This document shows, piece after piece, positions 1-7,456 of a stretch of DNA of 23,191 bases. Within the stretch, counting starts at the first letter, position 1. Every line of letters begins with the position of its first letter. The position numbers were made by a program, and so were the translations under genes. The DNA lies in assembly GCA_050260015.1 (NCBI GenBank), contig JBLNBN010000015.1, positions 1 to 23,191 on the forward strand. The letters run 5' to 3'. The stretch is from JBLNBN01 sp050260015 (GTDB lineage: Bacteria > Bacteroidota > Ignavibacteria > Kapaibacteriales > UBA2268). Under the pieces are notes generated by a model. The model was not told the origin of the DNA and did no database searches. It worked only from the letters and a program-made list of their open reading frames with translations.

Positions 1-327
1 GCTCTTTATAAGTTTATTGCGTCGAGAATCTATTTAATAATACGCTGACAGTTACGCCGTAGGCGTTTTACATCTGTAACAAGCGCTTTTCGACGAATAA
101 GCTACGCCGTAGGCGTTGGACGAGAAATGCTATTAATGTCATCTGCCCTTTGAGTAAAAGGCGAAGCCTTTTATGGTATTTCGGAATAACGCGCAAGAGC
201 CCGCGCCGGCTGGCTTAGTTTCTCCCTCCGCTATCTTTATTAGGTAAATATCTTAATTTCCTTTTTGTTAAATTGCCGAAAGCGGAAAACCCTGAAATCA
301 GCAAATAAAAATTCATTTGGAGAAGAA
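1..327. other. Gene-free upstream region with small palindromes
   Basis: No credible coding region is seen before the ATG at 328. The stretch is AT-rich and holds three short hairpins, each with a 3-nt loop (54-66, 104-116 and 156-172). It also has a sequence near 184-194 (AATAACGCGCAA-like) that recurs in the other repeat-rich intergenic regions of the window. No tRNA, terminator with a T-tract or clear promoter was recognised. The content looks like dispersed intergenic repeat debris. Confidence 0.6.
54..172. repeat. REP-like small palindromes (three copies, 3-nt loops)
   Basis: Two copies of ACGCC-GTA-GGCGT lie at 54-66 and 104-116, inside the shared 15-mer TACGCCGTAGGCGTT. A third hairpin, AAAAGGC-GAA-GCCTTTT, lies at 156-172. 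All have perfect stems (5, 5 and 7 bp) and a 3-nt loop. The same geometry recurs at 16107-16179. This resembles dispersed REP-type intergenic elements. Function is unknown; the copies could simply be mobile or replicated intergenic debris. Confidence 0.6.
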
Positions 328-1944
328 ATGAAAACTTGCTTCATAATTGTCCTGTTAGTCATCGCCCTAAGGCACACTCTAATAGCGGAGGAGCCGGGCA
401 TAAAATGGCGCTTCGATACGAAATCATTTTCAGCGGGTATGGCGGCTTCGGCGGATATTGACGGCGACGGCAAACTTGAAATCGTATTTGGTTGCTATAG
501 GAACGACGGAGCGATTTATGCGCTAAATGCCGAAAACGGTTCGGCGCTTTGGAGCTATTACCCTAATAACCCGCCGAGCGAAGGTTGTAACGACGCAGCG
601 CCTCTCCTGTACGATGTGAATTCTGACGGAATACCGGAAGTAATAGTAGCGAGTTCATGCACGCCGAAAACAATATGCCTCAACGGGAAAACGGGCGCCA
701 TTATATGGGAAGAAAACGCCAGGGGCAGCGATTCTCCTCCTACGATCGCACGCTTGGTCAATAATGGTAAACTCAGCATTCTTCATGGAGAATTTGGCGG
801 ATGGGTGCGATGCCTGGACGCCGAGAATGGAGAAACGCTTTGGGAACTGCCTGTAAATTTGAATTCATGGGTTCAGACCGCTCCAACTATTGTTGACGTT
901 AACAACGACTCGCAGCTTGATTTCGTCGTCGGAACCTGGGAATTTAACGATAAAGACAGTCTTTATGCATTTGACGGCAAGACAAGGGAAAGACTTTGGG
1001 CGGTTCCTATTCATGGGCATATTTATCACGGGTCAGCAGTCGCCGATTTCGATAATGACAAATTTCCGGAAATATTGGTAGGTTCATATAATAACAATCT
1101 TTATTGCATTAATGGCAAAGATGGCGGCGTAGAATGGACTTATAAGGGGCCGGGCGCAGTAACATGCCCTGTTGTAACCGGGGACATTGATAACGACGGG
1201 GATTGCGATATAGTCTTTACAAGCTGGTATAAAGTTATAGCGTTAAACAGTTCGGGAGCGCTTAAGTGGGAATATGTTATCCCGGATTATTCGTCAAATT
1301 TTAGGGGTTGCGCCATTGCAGATATCAACAATGACTCGTTTTCCGATGTGGTTTTTGGAACAAACAGCGGGCGGTTTATAGCGCTAAACGGAAACGACGG
1401 TTCCGTAATTTTTGATATGAATATTGCCGAAGATTATGGAAAAAAGGAGTTTGATATAAACCATGCCCCGCTTATAGCGGATTTTGATAAGGACGGGAAC
1501 CTTGAGGCATTCTTCGTAGGCGGGTGGGGAGTGTCAAGCCCTACAATAGAAAACAATTACGGCAGGGCATATATGGTCGGCATGGGAAAAGGGAGGGGAC
1601 CGGATTGGCTGATGTTTCAACGCGACCCGCGTAGAACGGCTTCAATATGTTATGATGATATTACAAAAGTAAATGACAATCCTAAGCTTCATACGACTAA
1701 TATAATTAGTATCTCTCCCGATCCGGCTTCGGATTATATTGAAATAGATCTTGCTCCTACGGTTAAACGTAACGATGTTGAGCGTGCCTATGGGATCAAA
1801 ATTTTCAATACATTTAGCGAATGCCTGTTAACCGTAGAGCCGCAAAATTTTGAATCTCTTCGAAGAATAGATATTTCTAGTTTGCCTGTGGGCGTGTATT
1901 TCATAACGAGCGGCGCGCGAGCGGGAAAGTTTGTCAAAATTTAA
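328..1944 (+). CDS. Secreted FG-GAP/PQQ-like beta-propeller protein with T9SS sorting domain
   Basis: Predicted 538-residue exported protein. The start at 328 is preferred over an in-frame ATG at 265: GGAGAAG sits just upstream at 319-325, and the product then begins with a signal peptide (charged MKT, hydrophobic core, exit near residue 20). Seven calcium-loop motifs of the FG-GAP/VCBS type are visible, for example DIDGDG 43-48, DVNSDG 96-101, DVNNDS 190-195, DFDNDK 240-245, DIDNDG 286-291, DINNDS 332-337 and DFDKDG 385-390. They alternate with seven PQQ-propeller-like strands of the type YALNAENGSALW, suggesting a seven-bladed propeller. Residues from about 460 to 538 form a T9SS type A sorting domain (ISPDPASDYIEI, then SSLPVGVYFI, and a basic end FVKI). 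Binding partner or enzymatic role is unknown. It lies 86 nt before htpG without obvious functional linkage. Confidence 0.85.
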   Translation: MKTCFIIVLLVIALRHTLIAEEPGIKWRFDTKSFSAGMAASADIDGDGKLEIVFGCYRNDGAIYALNAENGSALWSYYPNNPPSEGCNDAAPLLYDVNSDGIPEVIVASSCTPKTICLNGKTGAIIWEENARGSDSPPTIARLVNNGKLSILHGEFGGWVRCLDAENGETLWELPVNLNSWVQTAPTIVDVNNDSQLDFVVGTWEFNDKDSLYAFDGKTRERLWAVPIHGHIYHGSAVADFDNDKFPEILVGSYNNNLYCINGKDGGVEWTYKGPGAVTCPVVTGDIDNDGDCDIVFTSWYKVIALNSSGALKWEYVIPDYSSNFRGCAIADINNDSFSDVVFGTNSGRFIALNGNDGSVIFDMNIAEDYGKKEFDINHAPLIADFDKDGNLEAFFVGGWGVSSPTIENNYGRAYMVGMGKGRGPDWLMFQRDPRRTASICYDDITKVNDNPKLHTTNIISISPDPASDYIEIDLAPTVKRNDVERAYGIKIFNTFSECLLTVEPQNFESLRRIDISSLPVGVYFITSGARAGKFVKI

Positions 1945-2030
1945 TAGCTTTTACAATATTCATACTTCCAAAACGTTAAAGCAAACTTGTATTAATGCGA
2001 TGTATGTTATATTATTCGGATATGTAAAGT

Positions 2031-3857
2031 ATGGAAAATTATGGCTTTAAAGCTGAGATGAAGCAGCTTTTAAATCTTATCATTCACTCTCTCTATACAA
2101 AACCCGAAATTTTCCTTCGCGAGCTCGTCAGCAACTCCTCCGACGCGCTCCATAAAATCAGATTCAGACAATTGACCGAGAGCTCGCTCTTGCAGCCGGA
2201 ACTCCCGCTCGAAATTCGTATCGTTTCGAATCCCGAAACGAGAAGCTTCTCCATCGAGGATACAGGCGTCGGCATGAGCCGCGAGGAACTTATCGCGCGC
2301 CTCGGCACGATCGCCTCCAGCGGCACGCTCGAATTCATGAAGGAATTAAAAGAAAACGGCCGCGAAGCCGCCGAAAACCTTATTGGCAAGTTCGGCGTCG
2401 GTTTCTATTCCGTATTTATGGTAACGGACGACGTAACGGTCGACACGCGCTCCGCAGAGCCGGGCTCGCTCTCTCTCCAATGGAAATCGAGCGGCGAAGA
2501 AAGCTATACGATCGAGGAAATCGAGGAAAGAAATCGCGGAACTAAAATTAGCTTTACGTTAAAGGAAGAGTATAAGGACTTTGCTGAAAGCTGGAAAGTA
2601 AACGATATATTGCGCCGCTACTCCAACTTCGTAGACTTCCCGATTTACGTCAACGGCGAAAAGGTTAACGCCGTGCAGGCTCTCTGGCATCGCAAGAAGG
2701 ACGATATTAAAGAAGAGGAGCTCGACGAATTTTATAAATTTATCTCGGGCGACTTTGATAAGCCTTTAGGCCATCTCCATGTTTCGATAGAAGGAAACTT
2801 AAACTTCAAGTCCCTGCTCTTCGTGCCGAAGGTAGCGCCCCCCGTGCTTTTCCGCCAGCCGAACGAGCGCGGGCTGCATCTCTACTCGAGCAAAGTCTTT
2901 ATCCAGGACGACGCGAAGGACATTATGCCGGACTACCTGGCGTTCGTCCGGGGCGTGGTCGACACCGAAGACCTGCCGCTCAACGTTTCGCGCGAGGTTA
3001 CGCAGTTCAGCCCGGTTATGGTAAAGATACGCAACGTGCTTACGGGGAAAATTCTCTCCCTGCTCGAGGACTGGGCCGCAAACGACAAGGAGAAATACGA
3101 GACGTTCTTCAAGAACTTTGGCATGCTCTTTAAAACGGGCATTAATTCCGATTATACTAATAAAAATAGAATCGTCGAGCTGCTCAGGTTTGAAAGCTCG
3201 CAGACGAAGCCGGGCGAATTTACTTCGCTCTCGGGTTACTTCGCCAAGATGGATTCGGATCAAAAGGAAATCTATTATCTATCCGGTGCGACGCGCGAGC
3301 AACTCGAGCGCAATCCTAACCTGGAATACTTCCGGAAGAACAACATCGAGGTCCTGCTTTTGACGGACCCGATGGACGTTTTCACCGTGCCGAATATATT
3401 CGAATACGAAGGGAAAAAGCTCGTTTCAATCGAGAAATCCGACATCGAATTGCCGAAGAAAGACTCCGAGGAACCTGCGGCTGACGCGGACGCCCTGATA
3501 GCAATGATCAAGGAAATACTTGGGGACAAGGTGGAGGACGTAGTTCGCTCGCGCCGCCTTTTCGAATCCCCGGCGTCGCTCGTAACCGGGAAGACCGGCA
3601 TGGACACGCAGACGGAGCGATTAATGCAAATGATGGACAAGGACTTCAAGGGTTCGAAGAGGATACTGGAGATCAATCCCAATCATGAACTCATTAAGAA
3701 TTTAAGCGCGATGCTCGGCAAGCCCGAGAGCGCGGATTTACTTGAAAAATCGATAATACAAATATTCGAAGGCGCCCTGTTGATAGAAGGCTTCGTAAGC
3801 AACCCGGGCGAGTTTGTAGCCAGGATGAACGAGCTTTTGATTAAAGCGACAAAATAA
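2031..3857 (+). CDS. htpG: Molecular chaperone HtpG (Hsp90 family)
   Basis: Cytosolic ATP-dependent Hsp90 chaperone that acts as a dimer on client proteins. The 608 residues are close to the usual bacterial length of about 620. The N-terminal GHKL ATPase domain shows FLRELVSNSSDAL (28-40; the general-base glutamate is E31), DTGVGM (77-82) and IGKFGVGFYSVF (118-129). The middle domain carries FVRGVVDTEDLPLNVSRE (305-322) with the conserved ATP-sensing arginine at 321. The C-terminal third is the dimerisation domain, and there is no eukaryote-type MEEVD end. The ATG at 2031 matches the family N-terminus, but only a poor ribosome binding site (GTAAAG) precedes it. No CIRCE-type heat-shock operator was seen upstream. 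The next gene, queA, follows after 77 nt without a visible terminator. Confidence 0.97.
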   Translation: MENYGFKAEMKQLLNLIIHSLYTKPEIFLRELVSNSSDALHKIRFRQLTESSLLQPELPLEIRIVSNPETRSFSIEDTGVGMSREELIARLGTIASSGTLEFMKELKENGREAAENLIGKFGVGFYSVFMVTDDVTVDTRSAEPGSLSLQWKSSGEESYTIEEIEERNRGTKISFTLKEEYKDFAESWKVNDILRRYSNFVDFPIYVNGEKVNAVQALWHRKKDDIKEEELDEFYKFISGDFDKPLGHLHVSIEGNLNFKSLLFVPKVAPPVLFRQPNERGLHLYSSKVFIQDDAKDIMPDYLAFVRGVVDTEDLPLNVSREVTQFSPVMVKIRNVLTGKILSLLEDWAANDKEKYETFFKNFGMLFKTGINSDYTNKNRIVELLRFESSQTKPGEFTSLSGYFAKMDSDQKEIYYLSGATREQLERNPNLEYFRKNNIEVLLLTDPMDVFTVPNIFEYEGKKLVSIEKSDIELPKKDSEEPAADADALIAMIKEILGDKVEDVVRSRRLFESPASLVTGKTGMDTQTERLMQMMDKDFKGSKRILEINPNHELIKNLSAMLGKPESADLLEKSIIQIFEGALLIEGFVSNPGEFVARMNELLIKATK

Positions 3858-3934
3858 TTACGGGCGTAAGTCGATTAATAATAAACTATTTCAAATATTT
3901 AACAATTTAATATAAGAAGATAAAAGGACAAGAC

Positions 3935-4978
3935 ATGAAACTTTCCGAATTAAAATATACTCTACCACGTAACGCGGTCGCCAAATTTCCCGCCGAGCCT
4001 CGCGACAGCGCGAGGATGCTCGTGCTCAATAAGGATACGGGCGATATGGAGGAAAAGATTTTTTCAGACATCCTGAGTTATTTTAAAAAAGGCGATTGTC
4101 TCGTTCTTAATGAAACCAAGGTTTTCCCGGCAAGGCTCTACGGCAAGAAGGAGAAGACCAACGCGAAGATAGAAGTGATGCTGCTCCGCGAGCTAAAGAG
4201 CGAGGAGCGCATCTGGGACGTATTGGTCGAGCCTGCGCGTAAAGTGCGTATCGGCAATAAGATCTATTTCGACAATAACAAATTCTACTGCGAAGTGATC
4301 GATAACACCACTTCTCGCGGCAGAACGGTCCGCTTCAGCTACGACGGCAACCTCTTCGACGTTATCGAGCGCATCGGCGAAATGCCCTTGCCCGAATACA
4401 TAAAGCGCGACCCCAACGAAGCGGATAAGCAGAGTTACCAAACCGTTTACGCGAATCCAAACTTTCTTTCTTCGATAGCTCCTCCCACGGCTGGAATGCA
4501 CTTCACCGAAGAGCTGCTCCAAAAGCTGGAGGCAAAGGGCGTTCGCATTGCCAAAATGATCCTCCATATAGGCCAGGGCATTTTTGAAAAGATAGAAGTG
4601 GAGGACCTGACGAAGCACAGGATGTACTCGGAGTACTTCGAGATCTCGCGCGAGGCGGCCGAGATGATAAACAAATCGCTAAAGGCCAAGAAGAACGTGT
4701 ATGCGGCTGGCTCGAGCGTCGCCCGCGCTTTGGAGGCTTCCGTACTGACTACCGGCGCCGTCAAGCCGAACCGCGGTTGGACCGATAAGTTTATCTACCC
4801 GCACTACGACTTTAAAATAGTCACGCGTATGATAACCAATTTCCATCCGCCGGCAACGCCATCGCTTTTAATGGCAACAGCATTCGCCGGCAAGGATAAT
4901 CTCTTTAAGGCATACAGGCGGGCAATGAAGAGCGAATTCCGTTTCTTCGCCTACGGCGACGCGATGCTGATAGTATAA
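3935..4978 (+). CDS. queA: S-adenosylmethionine:tRNA ribosyltransferase-isomerase QueA
   Basis: Transfers and isomerises the ribosyl group of SAM onto preQ1 in tRNA to make epoxyqueuosine, the penultimate step of queuosine synthesis. The 347 residues are the normal family length. Conserved blocks are present in order: FPAEPRDSARMLVL (18-31), LNETKVFPARLYG (58-70), PLPEYIKRD (151-159), YQTVYA (168-173), IAPPTAGMHFTEELL (181-195), HIGQGIFEKIEVED (211-224), TDKFIYPHYDFK, ITNFHPPATPSLLMATAFAG and, at the end, FRFFAYGDAMLIV. The ATG at 3935 has AAAGGA at 3923-3928, six bases upstream. It probably shares transcription with htpG and ends at the hairpin at 4998-5042. No other queuosine gene is nearby. 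Confidence 0.96.
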   Translation: MKLSELKYTLPRNAVAKFPAEPRDSARMLVLNKDTGDMEEKIFSDILSYFKKGDCLVLNETKVFPARLYGKKEKTNAKIEVMLLRELKSEERIWDVLVEPARKVRIGNKIYFDNNKFYCEVIDNTTSRGRTVRFSYDGNLFDVIERIGEMPLPEYIKRDPNEADKQSYQTVYANPNFLSSIAPPTAGMHFTEELLQKLEAKGVRIAKMILHIGQGIFEKIEVEDLTKHRMYSEYFEISREAAEMINKSLKAKKNVYAAGSSVARALEASVLTTGAVKPNRGWTDKFIYPHYDFKIVTRMITNFHPPATPSLLMATAFAGKDNLFKAYRRAMKSEFRFFAYGDAMLIV

Positions 4979-4997
4979 TAAATCGAAACTAAAAATA

Positions 4998-5043
4998 AAA
5001 AGCCGCTTCTTATTCCGACGATCGGATTGGGAAGCGGCTTTTC
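4998..5043. terminator. Bidirectional rho-independent terminator between queA and leuD
   Basis: AAAAGCCGCTTC at 4998-5009 pairs perfectly over 12 bp with GAAGCGGCTTTT at 5031-5042. The 21-nt loop contains its own small stem (CCGA 5015-5018 with TCGG 5022-5025). A T-run closes the + side and an A-rich run (4991-5001) gives the equivalent T-run on the - strand. It lies between the convergent genes queA (+) and leuD (-), so it can serve both. Confidence 0.9.
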
Positions 5044-5065
5044 TATATTAGCGTAGGAACCGGCC

Positions 5066-5560
5066 TTAGCCGGCCATTTCCATTAAGCGTTTTTGAGTAT
5101 AGGCAATGAGACCTCCAGCGTCAACTATGGCGCGGCGGGCTTCCGGCAGCGGGATAATGTCGAATTCCTTGCCTTTTGTAACATTTATAACCTTAGTCGG
5201 GGTTACTTCGAGCTCGTCGCCGGCTTCTCCTTCAATGTTTGGGCAGATGATAGTTTTCAGCCCGAGATTAATTGAATTCTGAAGGAAAATTCGCGCGAAG
5301 TCCTTAGCAATAATTGTTAGATTATGCCCGCGAAGCGTAGAGGCCGCTTGCTCGCGACTGGAGCCGCATCCGAAATTCTTTCCGGCAATAATAGCGTAAT
5401 TGTCTCGCCCGTTTCTCTTTAGTAGGGCCGAGTTTAAGTCTTTAACGTCGTCGAAGGCGTATTGCGGGGTTTCCGTAGGGAGCACGGTCGCCATGTAGCG
5501 GCCGGGATATATAATATCTGTGCTTATGTCGTCCCCGAGCTTATATATAACTTTCAACAT
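5066..5560 (-). CDS. leuD: 3-isopropylmalate dehydratase small subunit (LeuD/HacB-like)
   Basis: Small swivelling subunit of a two-chain aconitase-superfamily hydro-lyase. It supplies the substrate-recognition loop and pairs with the iron-sulfur subunit encoded just upstream. At 164 residues it is of the short LeuD class rather than the roughly 200-residue enterobacterial type. It shows GDDISTDIIYPGRYMAT (9-25) and NFGCGSSREQA (63-73). The substrate-specificity loop follows GDDISTD and reads GRYMAT; I cannot assign from it whether isopropylmalate, homoaconitate, citramalate or dimethylmalate is the substrate. AAAAGGAG lies 9 nt before the ATG, inside the end of leuC. The leuC stop and this start are 1 nt apart, so translation is likely coupled. 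Confidence 0.88.
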   Translation of the reverse strand: MLKVIYKLGDDISTDIIYPGRYMATVLPTETPQYAFDDVKDLNSALLKRNGRDNYAIIAGKNFGCGSSREQAASTLRGHNLTIIAKDFARIFLQNSINLGLKTIICPNIEGEAGDELEVTPTKVINVTKGKEFDIIPLPEARRAIVDAGGLIAYTQKRLMEMAG

Positions 5561-5561
5561 A

Positions 5562-6854
5562 TTAATTATCTCCTTTTCTTGGATCGGTAATAACGCCGGC
5601 GATAGCCGTAGCCGCGGCCGTTGCTGGCGAACCGAGATAAACTTCGGAATCGGGATTGCCCATTCTTCCTTTAAAATTGCGATTAGTGGTTGCGAAGGCC
5701 TTTTCGCCGTCGCCCAGCGCTCCCTGGTGGACGCCGAGGCACGGTCCGCAGCCTGGATTCATTACGACCGCCCCGGATTTGATCAGATCGGCGACGTAGC
5801 CAAGCTCGAGCGCGCGCTCGTAAATGCGCATAGAAGCTGGGAATACGAGCATACGTACGCCGCGGGCTACCTTCTTACCGCGCAAGATATTGGCGGCGAT
5901 TTCTATATCGTCGAGCCTACCGTTCGTGCAGGAGCCGATTACTACCTGGTCGATCTTGATGCCTTCCACAGCGTCTACCGCCTTAACGTTGTCTACCGTA
6001 TGCGGGCAGGCTACCTGGGGTTCGAGCTGGTTGGCGTCGATCTCGATCGTACGGGCGTAGACGGCGTCTTCGTCCGCGTTTACTACGTGAATGTCCCCAT
6101 GGACGCCCGCTTCGGAGCGAAGGTATTCGAGCGTGACTTCGTCGGCGGGGACGATGCCGCTCGTTGCGCCGGCCTCGACGCTCATATTGCAGAGCGTAAG
6201 TCGGCCGGAAACGCTCATATTGCGTATAGCCGAGCCGTGGAATTCAATTACTTTAAAGTTGGCGCCCTCGGCGGTAAGCTTGCCGATGACTTTCAAAATT
6301 ATATCTTTGGGAGCGACAAATTTATTGAGTTCGCCGTTAATTATTACTTTAATTGAAGCGGGAACCTCGACGTTAAGTATTGAGCCGAGCGCCCATACGG
6401 AGGCCATTTCCGTCGCGCCGATGCCGAAGGAGAAGGCTCCCAGCGCGCCGTGCGTCGTCGTGTGGCTGTCCGTGCCGACCACTACGTAGCCCGGCTTCAC
6501 GTAACCCATTTCGGGAAGTATCTGGTGGCAGATGCCGCCCTCGTCCCCGCGGATATCGTGGAACTTAGTGATACCATACGAGTTAACGAACTCGCGGATG
6601 CGCTTTTGGTTTGTAGCGGTTTTCTTGGATTCCGCCGGAACGCGATGGTCGAAAATTATCGCAATTTTATTTGGGTCCCAAATATGGGGTTCTTTCTTTA
6701 AGCCTGAAAAGATCTCTTTAAACTGGTTAATTACCAACGCGGCATTTTCGTGGCTCATCGCTAAGTCCACGCGCGGTTCGAGCACGTCGCCAACTTCGAC
6801 GTAATCTTTTCCGCTTGCTCGCGCTAATATCTTCTGGACAATCGTCTCTTTCAT
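5562..6854 (-). CDS. leuC: 3-isopropylmalate dehydratase large subunit (LeuC/aconitase family)
   Basis: Iron-sulfur subunit of the same hydro-lyase; in leucine synthesis it isomerises 2- to 3-isopropylmalate. The start is placed at the ATG at 6854, giving 430 residues. A TTG at 6863 is in frame, but AAAAAGG (6864-6870) abuts it and sits 9 nt before the ATG. Cluster cysteines are seen in IGSCTNGR (C309) and NPGCGPCLG (C369, C372), the usual three ligands of the [4Fe-4S] centre. Other family marks are FDHRVPA, GTDSHTTTHGALG and GIGATEMA. The length fits the short LeuC/HacA class that also includes homoaconitase and dimethylmalate dehydratase. Neither leuA nor leuB is in the window, so leucine biosynthesis is the likeliest but not proven role. 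Confidence 0.88.
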   Translation of the reverse strand: MKETIVQKILARASGKDYVEVGDVLEPRVDLAMSHENAALVINQFKEIFSGLKKEPHIWDPNKIAIIFDHRVPAESKKTATNQKRIREFVNSYGITKFHDIRGDEGGICHQILPEMGYVKPGYVVVGTDSHTTTHGALGAFSFGIGATEMASVWALGSILNVEVPASIKVIINGELNKFVAPKDIILKVIGKLTAEGANFKVIEFHGSAIRNMSVSGRLTLCNMSVEAGATSGIVPADEVTLEYLRSEAGVHGDIHVVNADEDAVYARTIEIDANQLEPQVACPHTVDNVKAVDAVEGIKIDQVVIGSCTNGRLDDIEIAANILRGKKVARGVRMLVFPASMRIYERALELGYVADLIKSGAVVMNPGCGPCLGVHQGALGDGEKAFATTNRNFKGRMGNPDSEVYLGSPATAAATAIAGVITDPRKGDN

Positions 6855-6878
6855 TTTTTTCAACCTTTTTTAATAATG

Positions 6879-6908
6879 TTGATTCGTATTTTGCTAATTT
6901 AATATATT
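6879..6908 (+). promoter_or_regulatory. Possible promoter for the cytidine deaminase gene
   Basis: TTGATT (6879-6884) and TATATT (6903-6908) are separated by 18 bp in the divergent gap between leuC and cdd. This is a reasonable sigma-70-like pair by eye, but the region is AT-rich and Bacteroidota-type promoters use a different consensus, so chance is possible. AGAGGA follows about 10 nt before the cdd ATG. Confidence 0.3.
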
Positions 6909-6933
6909 TTCAATTTAAGAGGAAAAGAATTTT

Positions 6934-7446
6934 ATGAACGAGATGAATTCCTCCGCCGATGCGCGCGGCGCGCTCTATATTTCGGAGGAGAGCATAAAAT
7001 CCGCAATAGAAACATTTAATATGAGCGTCGAGGAGACTATCGCGCTGCGGGCCGCCCTGAAGGCTCGCAACCGGGCCTACGCCCCGTATTCTCAATTCAA
7101 GGTTGGCTCGGCCCTTTTAACGGTCAACGGAGAAATTTACGCCGGCTGCAACGTTGAGAGCTCTGTTTATACTTTGACCACTCACGCCGAAGGCCTTGCG
7201 CTCGACAATATGATACTCGGCGGAGGCTCCGATCCCGCGCTGGTAGCGGTGGTTATGGAATCCTCGCACGGCGAGGCAATGCCGTGCGGCGTCTGCCGGC
7301 AAAAGCTCTCTGAATTCTCCTCCCCCGACCTGGCGATCTTAGGCGTCAGATTAGAAAAGGGAGCGATTGCCGCCGTCTATAGAACGACTTTGGGGCAAAC
7401 ACTCCCTAATAGGTTTGGAGCGGAGATAGAGAAACGATCCCGCTAA
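6934..7446 (+). CDS. cdd: Cytidine deaminase
   Basis: Zinc enzyme that hydrolytically deaminates cytidine and deoxycytidine to uridine forms in pyrimidine salvage. The core starts around residue 35 (RAALKARNRAYAPYSQFKVG), so this 170-residue protein has an N-terminal extension of some 30 residues over the usual 130-residue single-domain form. The zinc and catalytic residues are H84 and E86 in THAE and C118 and C121 in PCGVCRQ; NVESS (73-77) fits the ribose-binding NVE motif. Short tetrameric enzymes commonly have CAE at the first ligand, whereas HAE is typical of the long dimeric enterobacterial type, so this hybrid pattern is notable. AGAGGA precedes the ATG by about 10 nt. It is convergent with the next gene across a 10-nt gap with no visible terminator. 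Confidence 0.9.
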   Translation: MNEMNSSADARGALYISEESIKSAIETFNMSVEETIALRAALKARNRAYAPYSQFKVGSALLTVNGEIYAGCNVESSVYTLTTHAEGLALDNMILGGGSDPALVAVVMESSHGEAMPCGVCRQKLSEFSSPDLAILGVRLEKGAIAAVYRTTLGQTLPNRFGAEIEKRSR

Positions 7447-7456
7447 ATTTACTTTA

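Noticed and set aside
265..327. Upstream in-frame ATG of the FG-GAP protein
   Set aside because: It would put a basic, non-hydrophobic stretch before the signal peptide, and the good ribosome binding site belongs to the ATG at 328.
1945..2030. Heat-shock operator (CIRCE) upstream of htpG
   Set aside because: No TTAGCACTC-type inverted repeat is present; only AT-rich sequence without a convincing promoter pair.
5520..6356. 278-codon open frame on the + strand over leuD and leuC
   Set aside because: It runs antisense to conserved aconitase-family coding sequence and has no family motifs.
6855..6863. TTG start for leuC
   Set aside because: The AAAAAGG sequence directly abuts the TTG, leaving no spacing, but is 9 nt from the ATG at 6854.
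7447..7456. Terminator between cdd and the large secreted protein gene
   Set aside because: The 10-nt convergent gap holds no hairpin; termination must occur within the opposing coding regions or by another mechanism.
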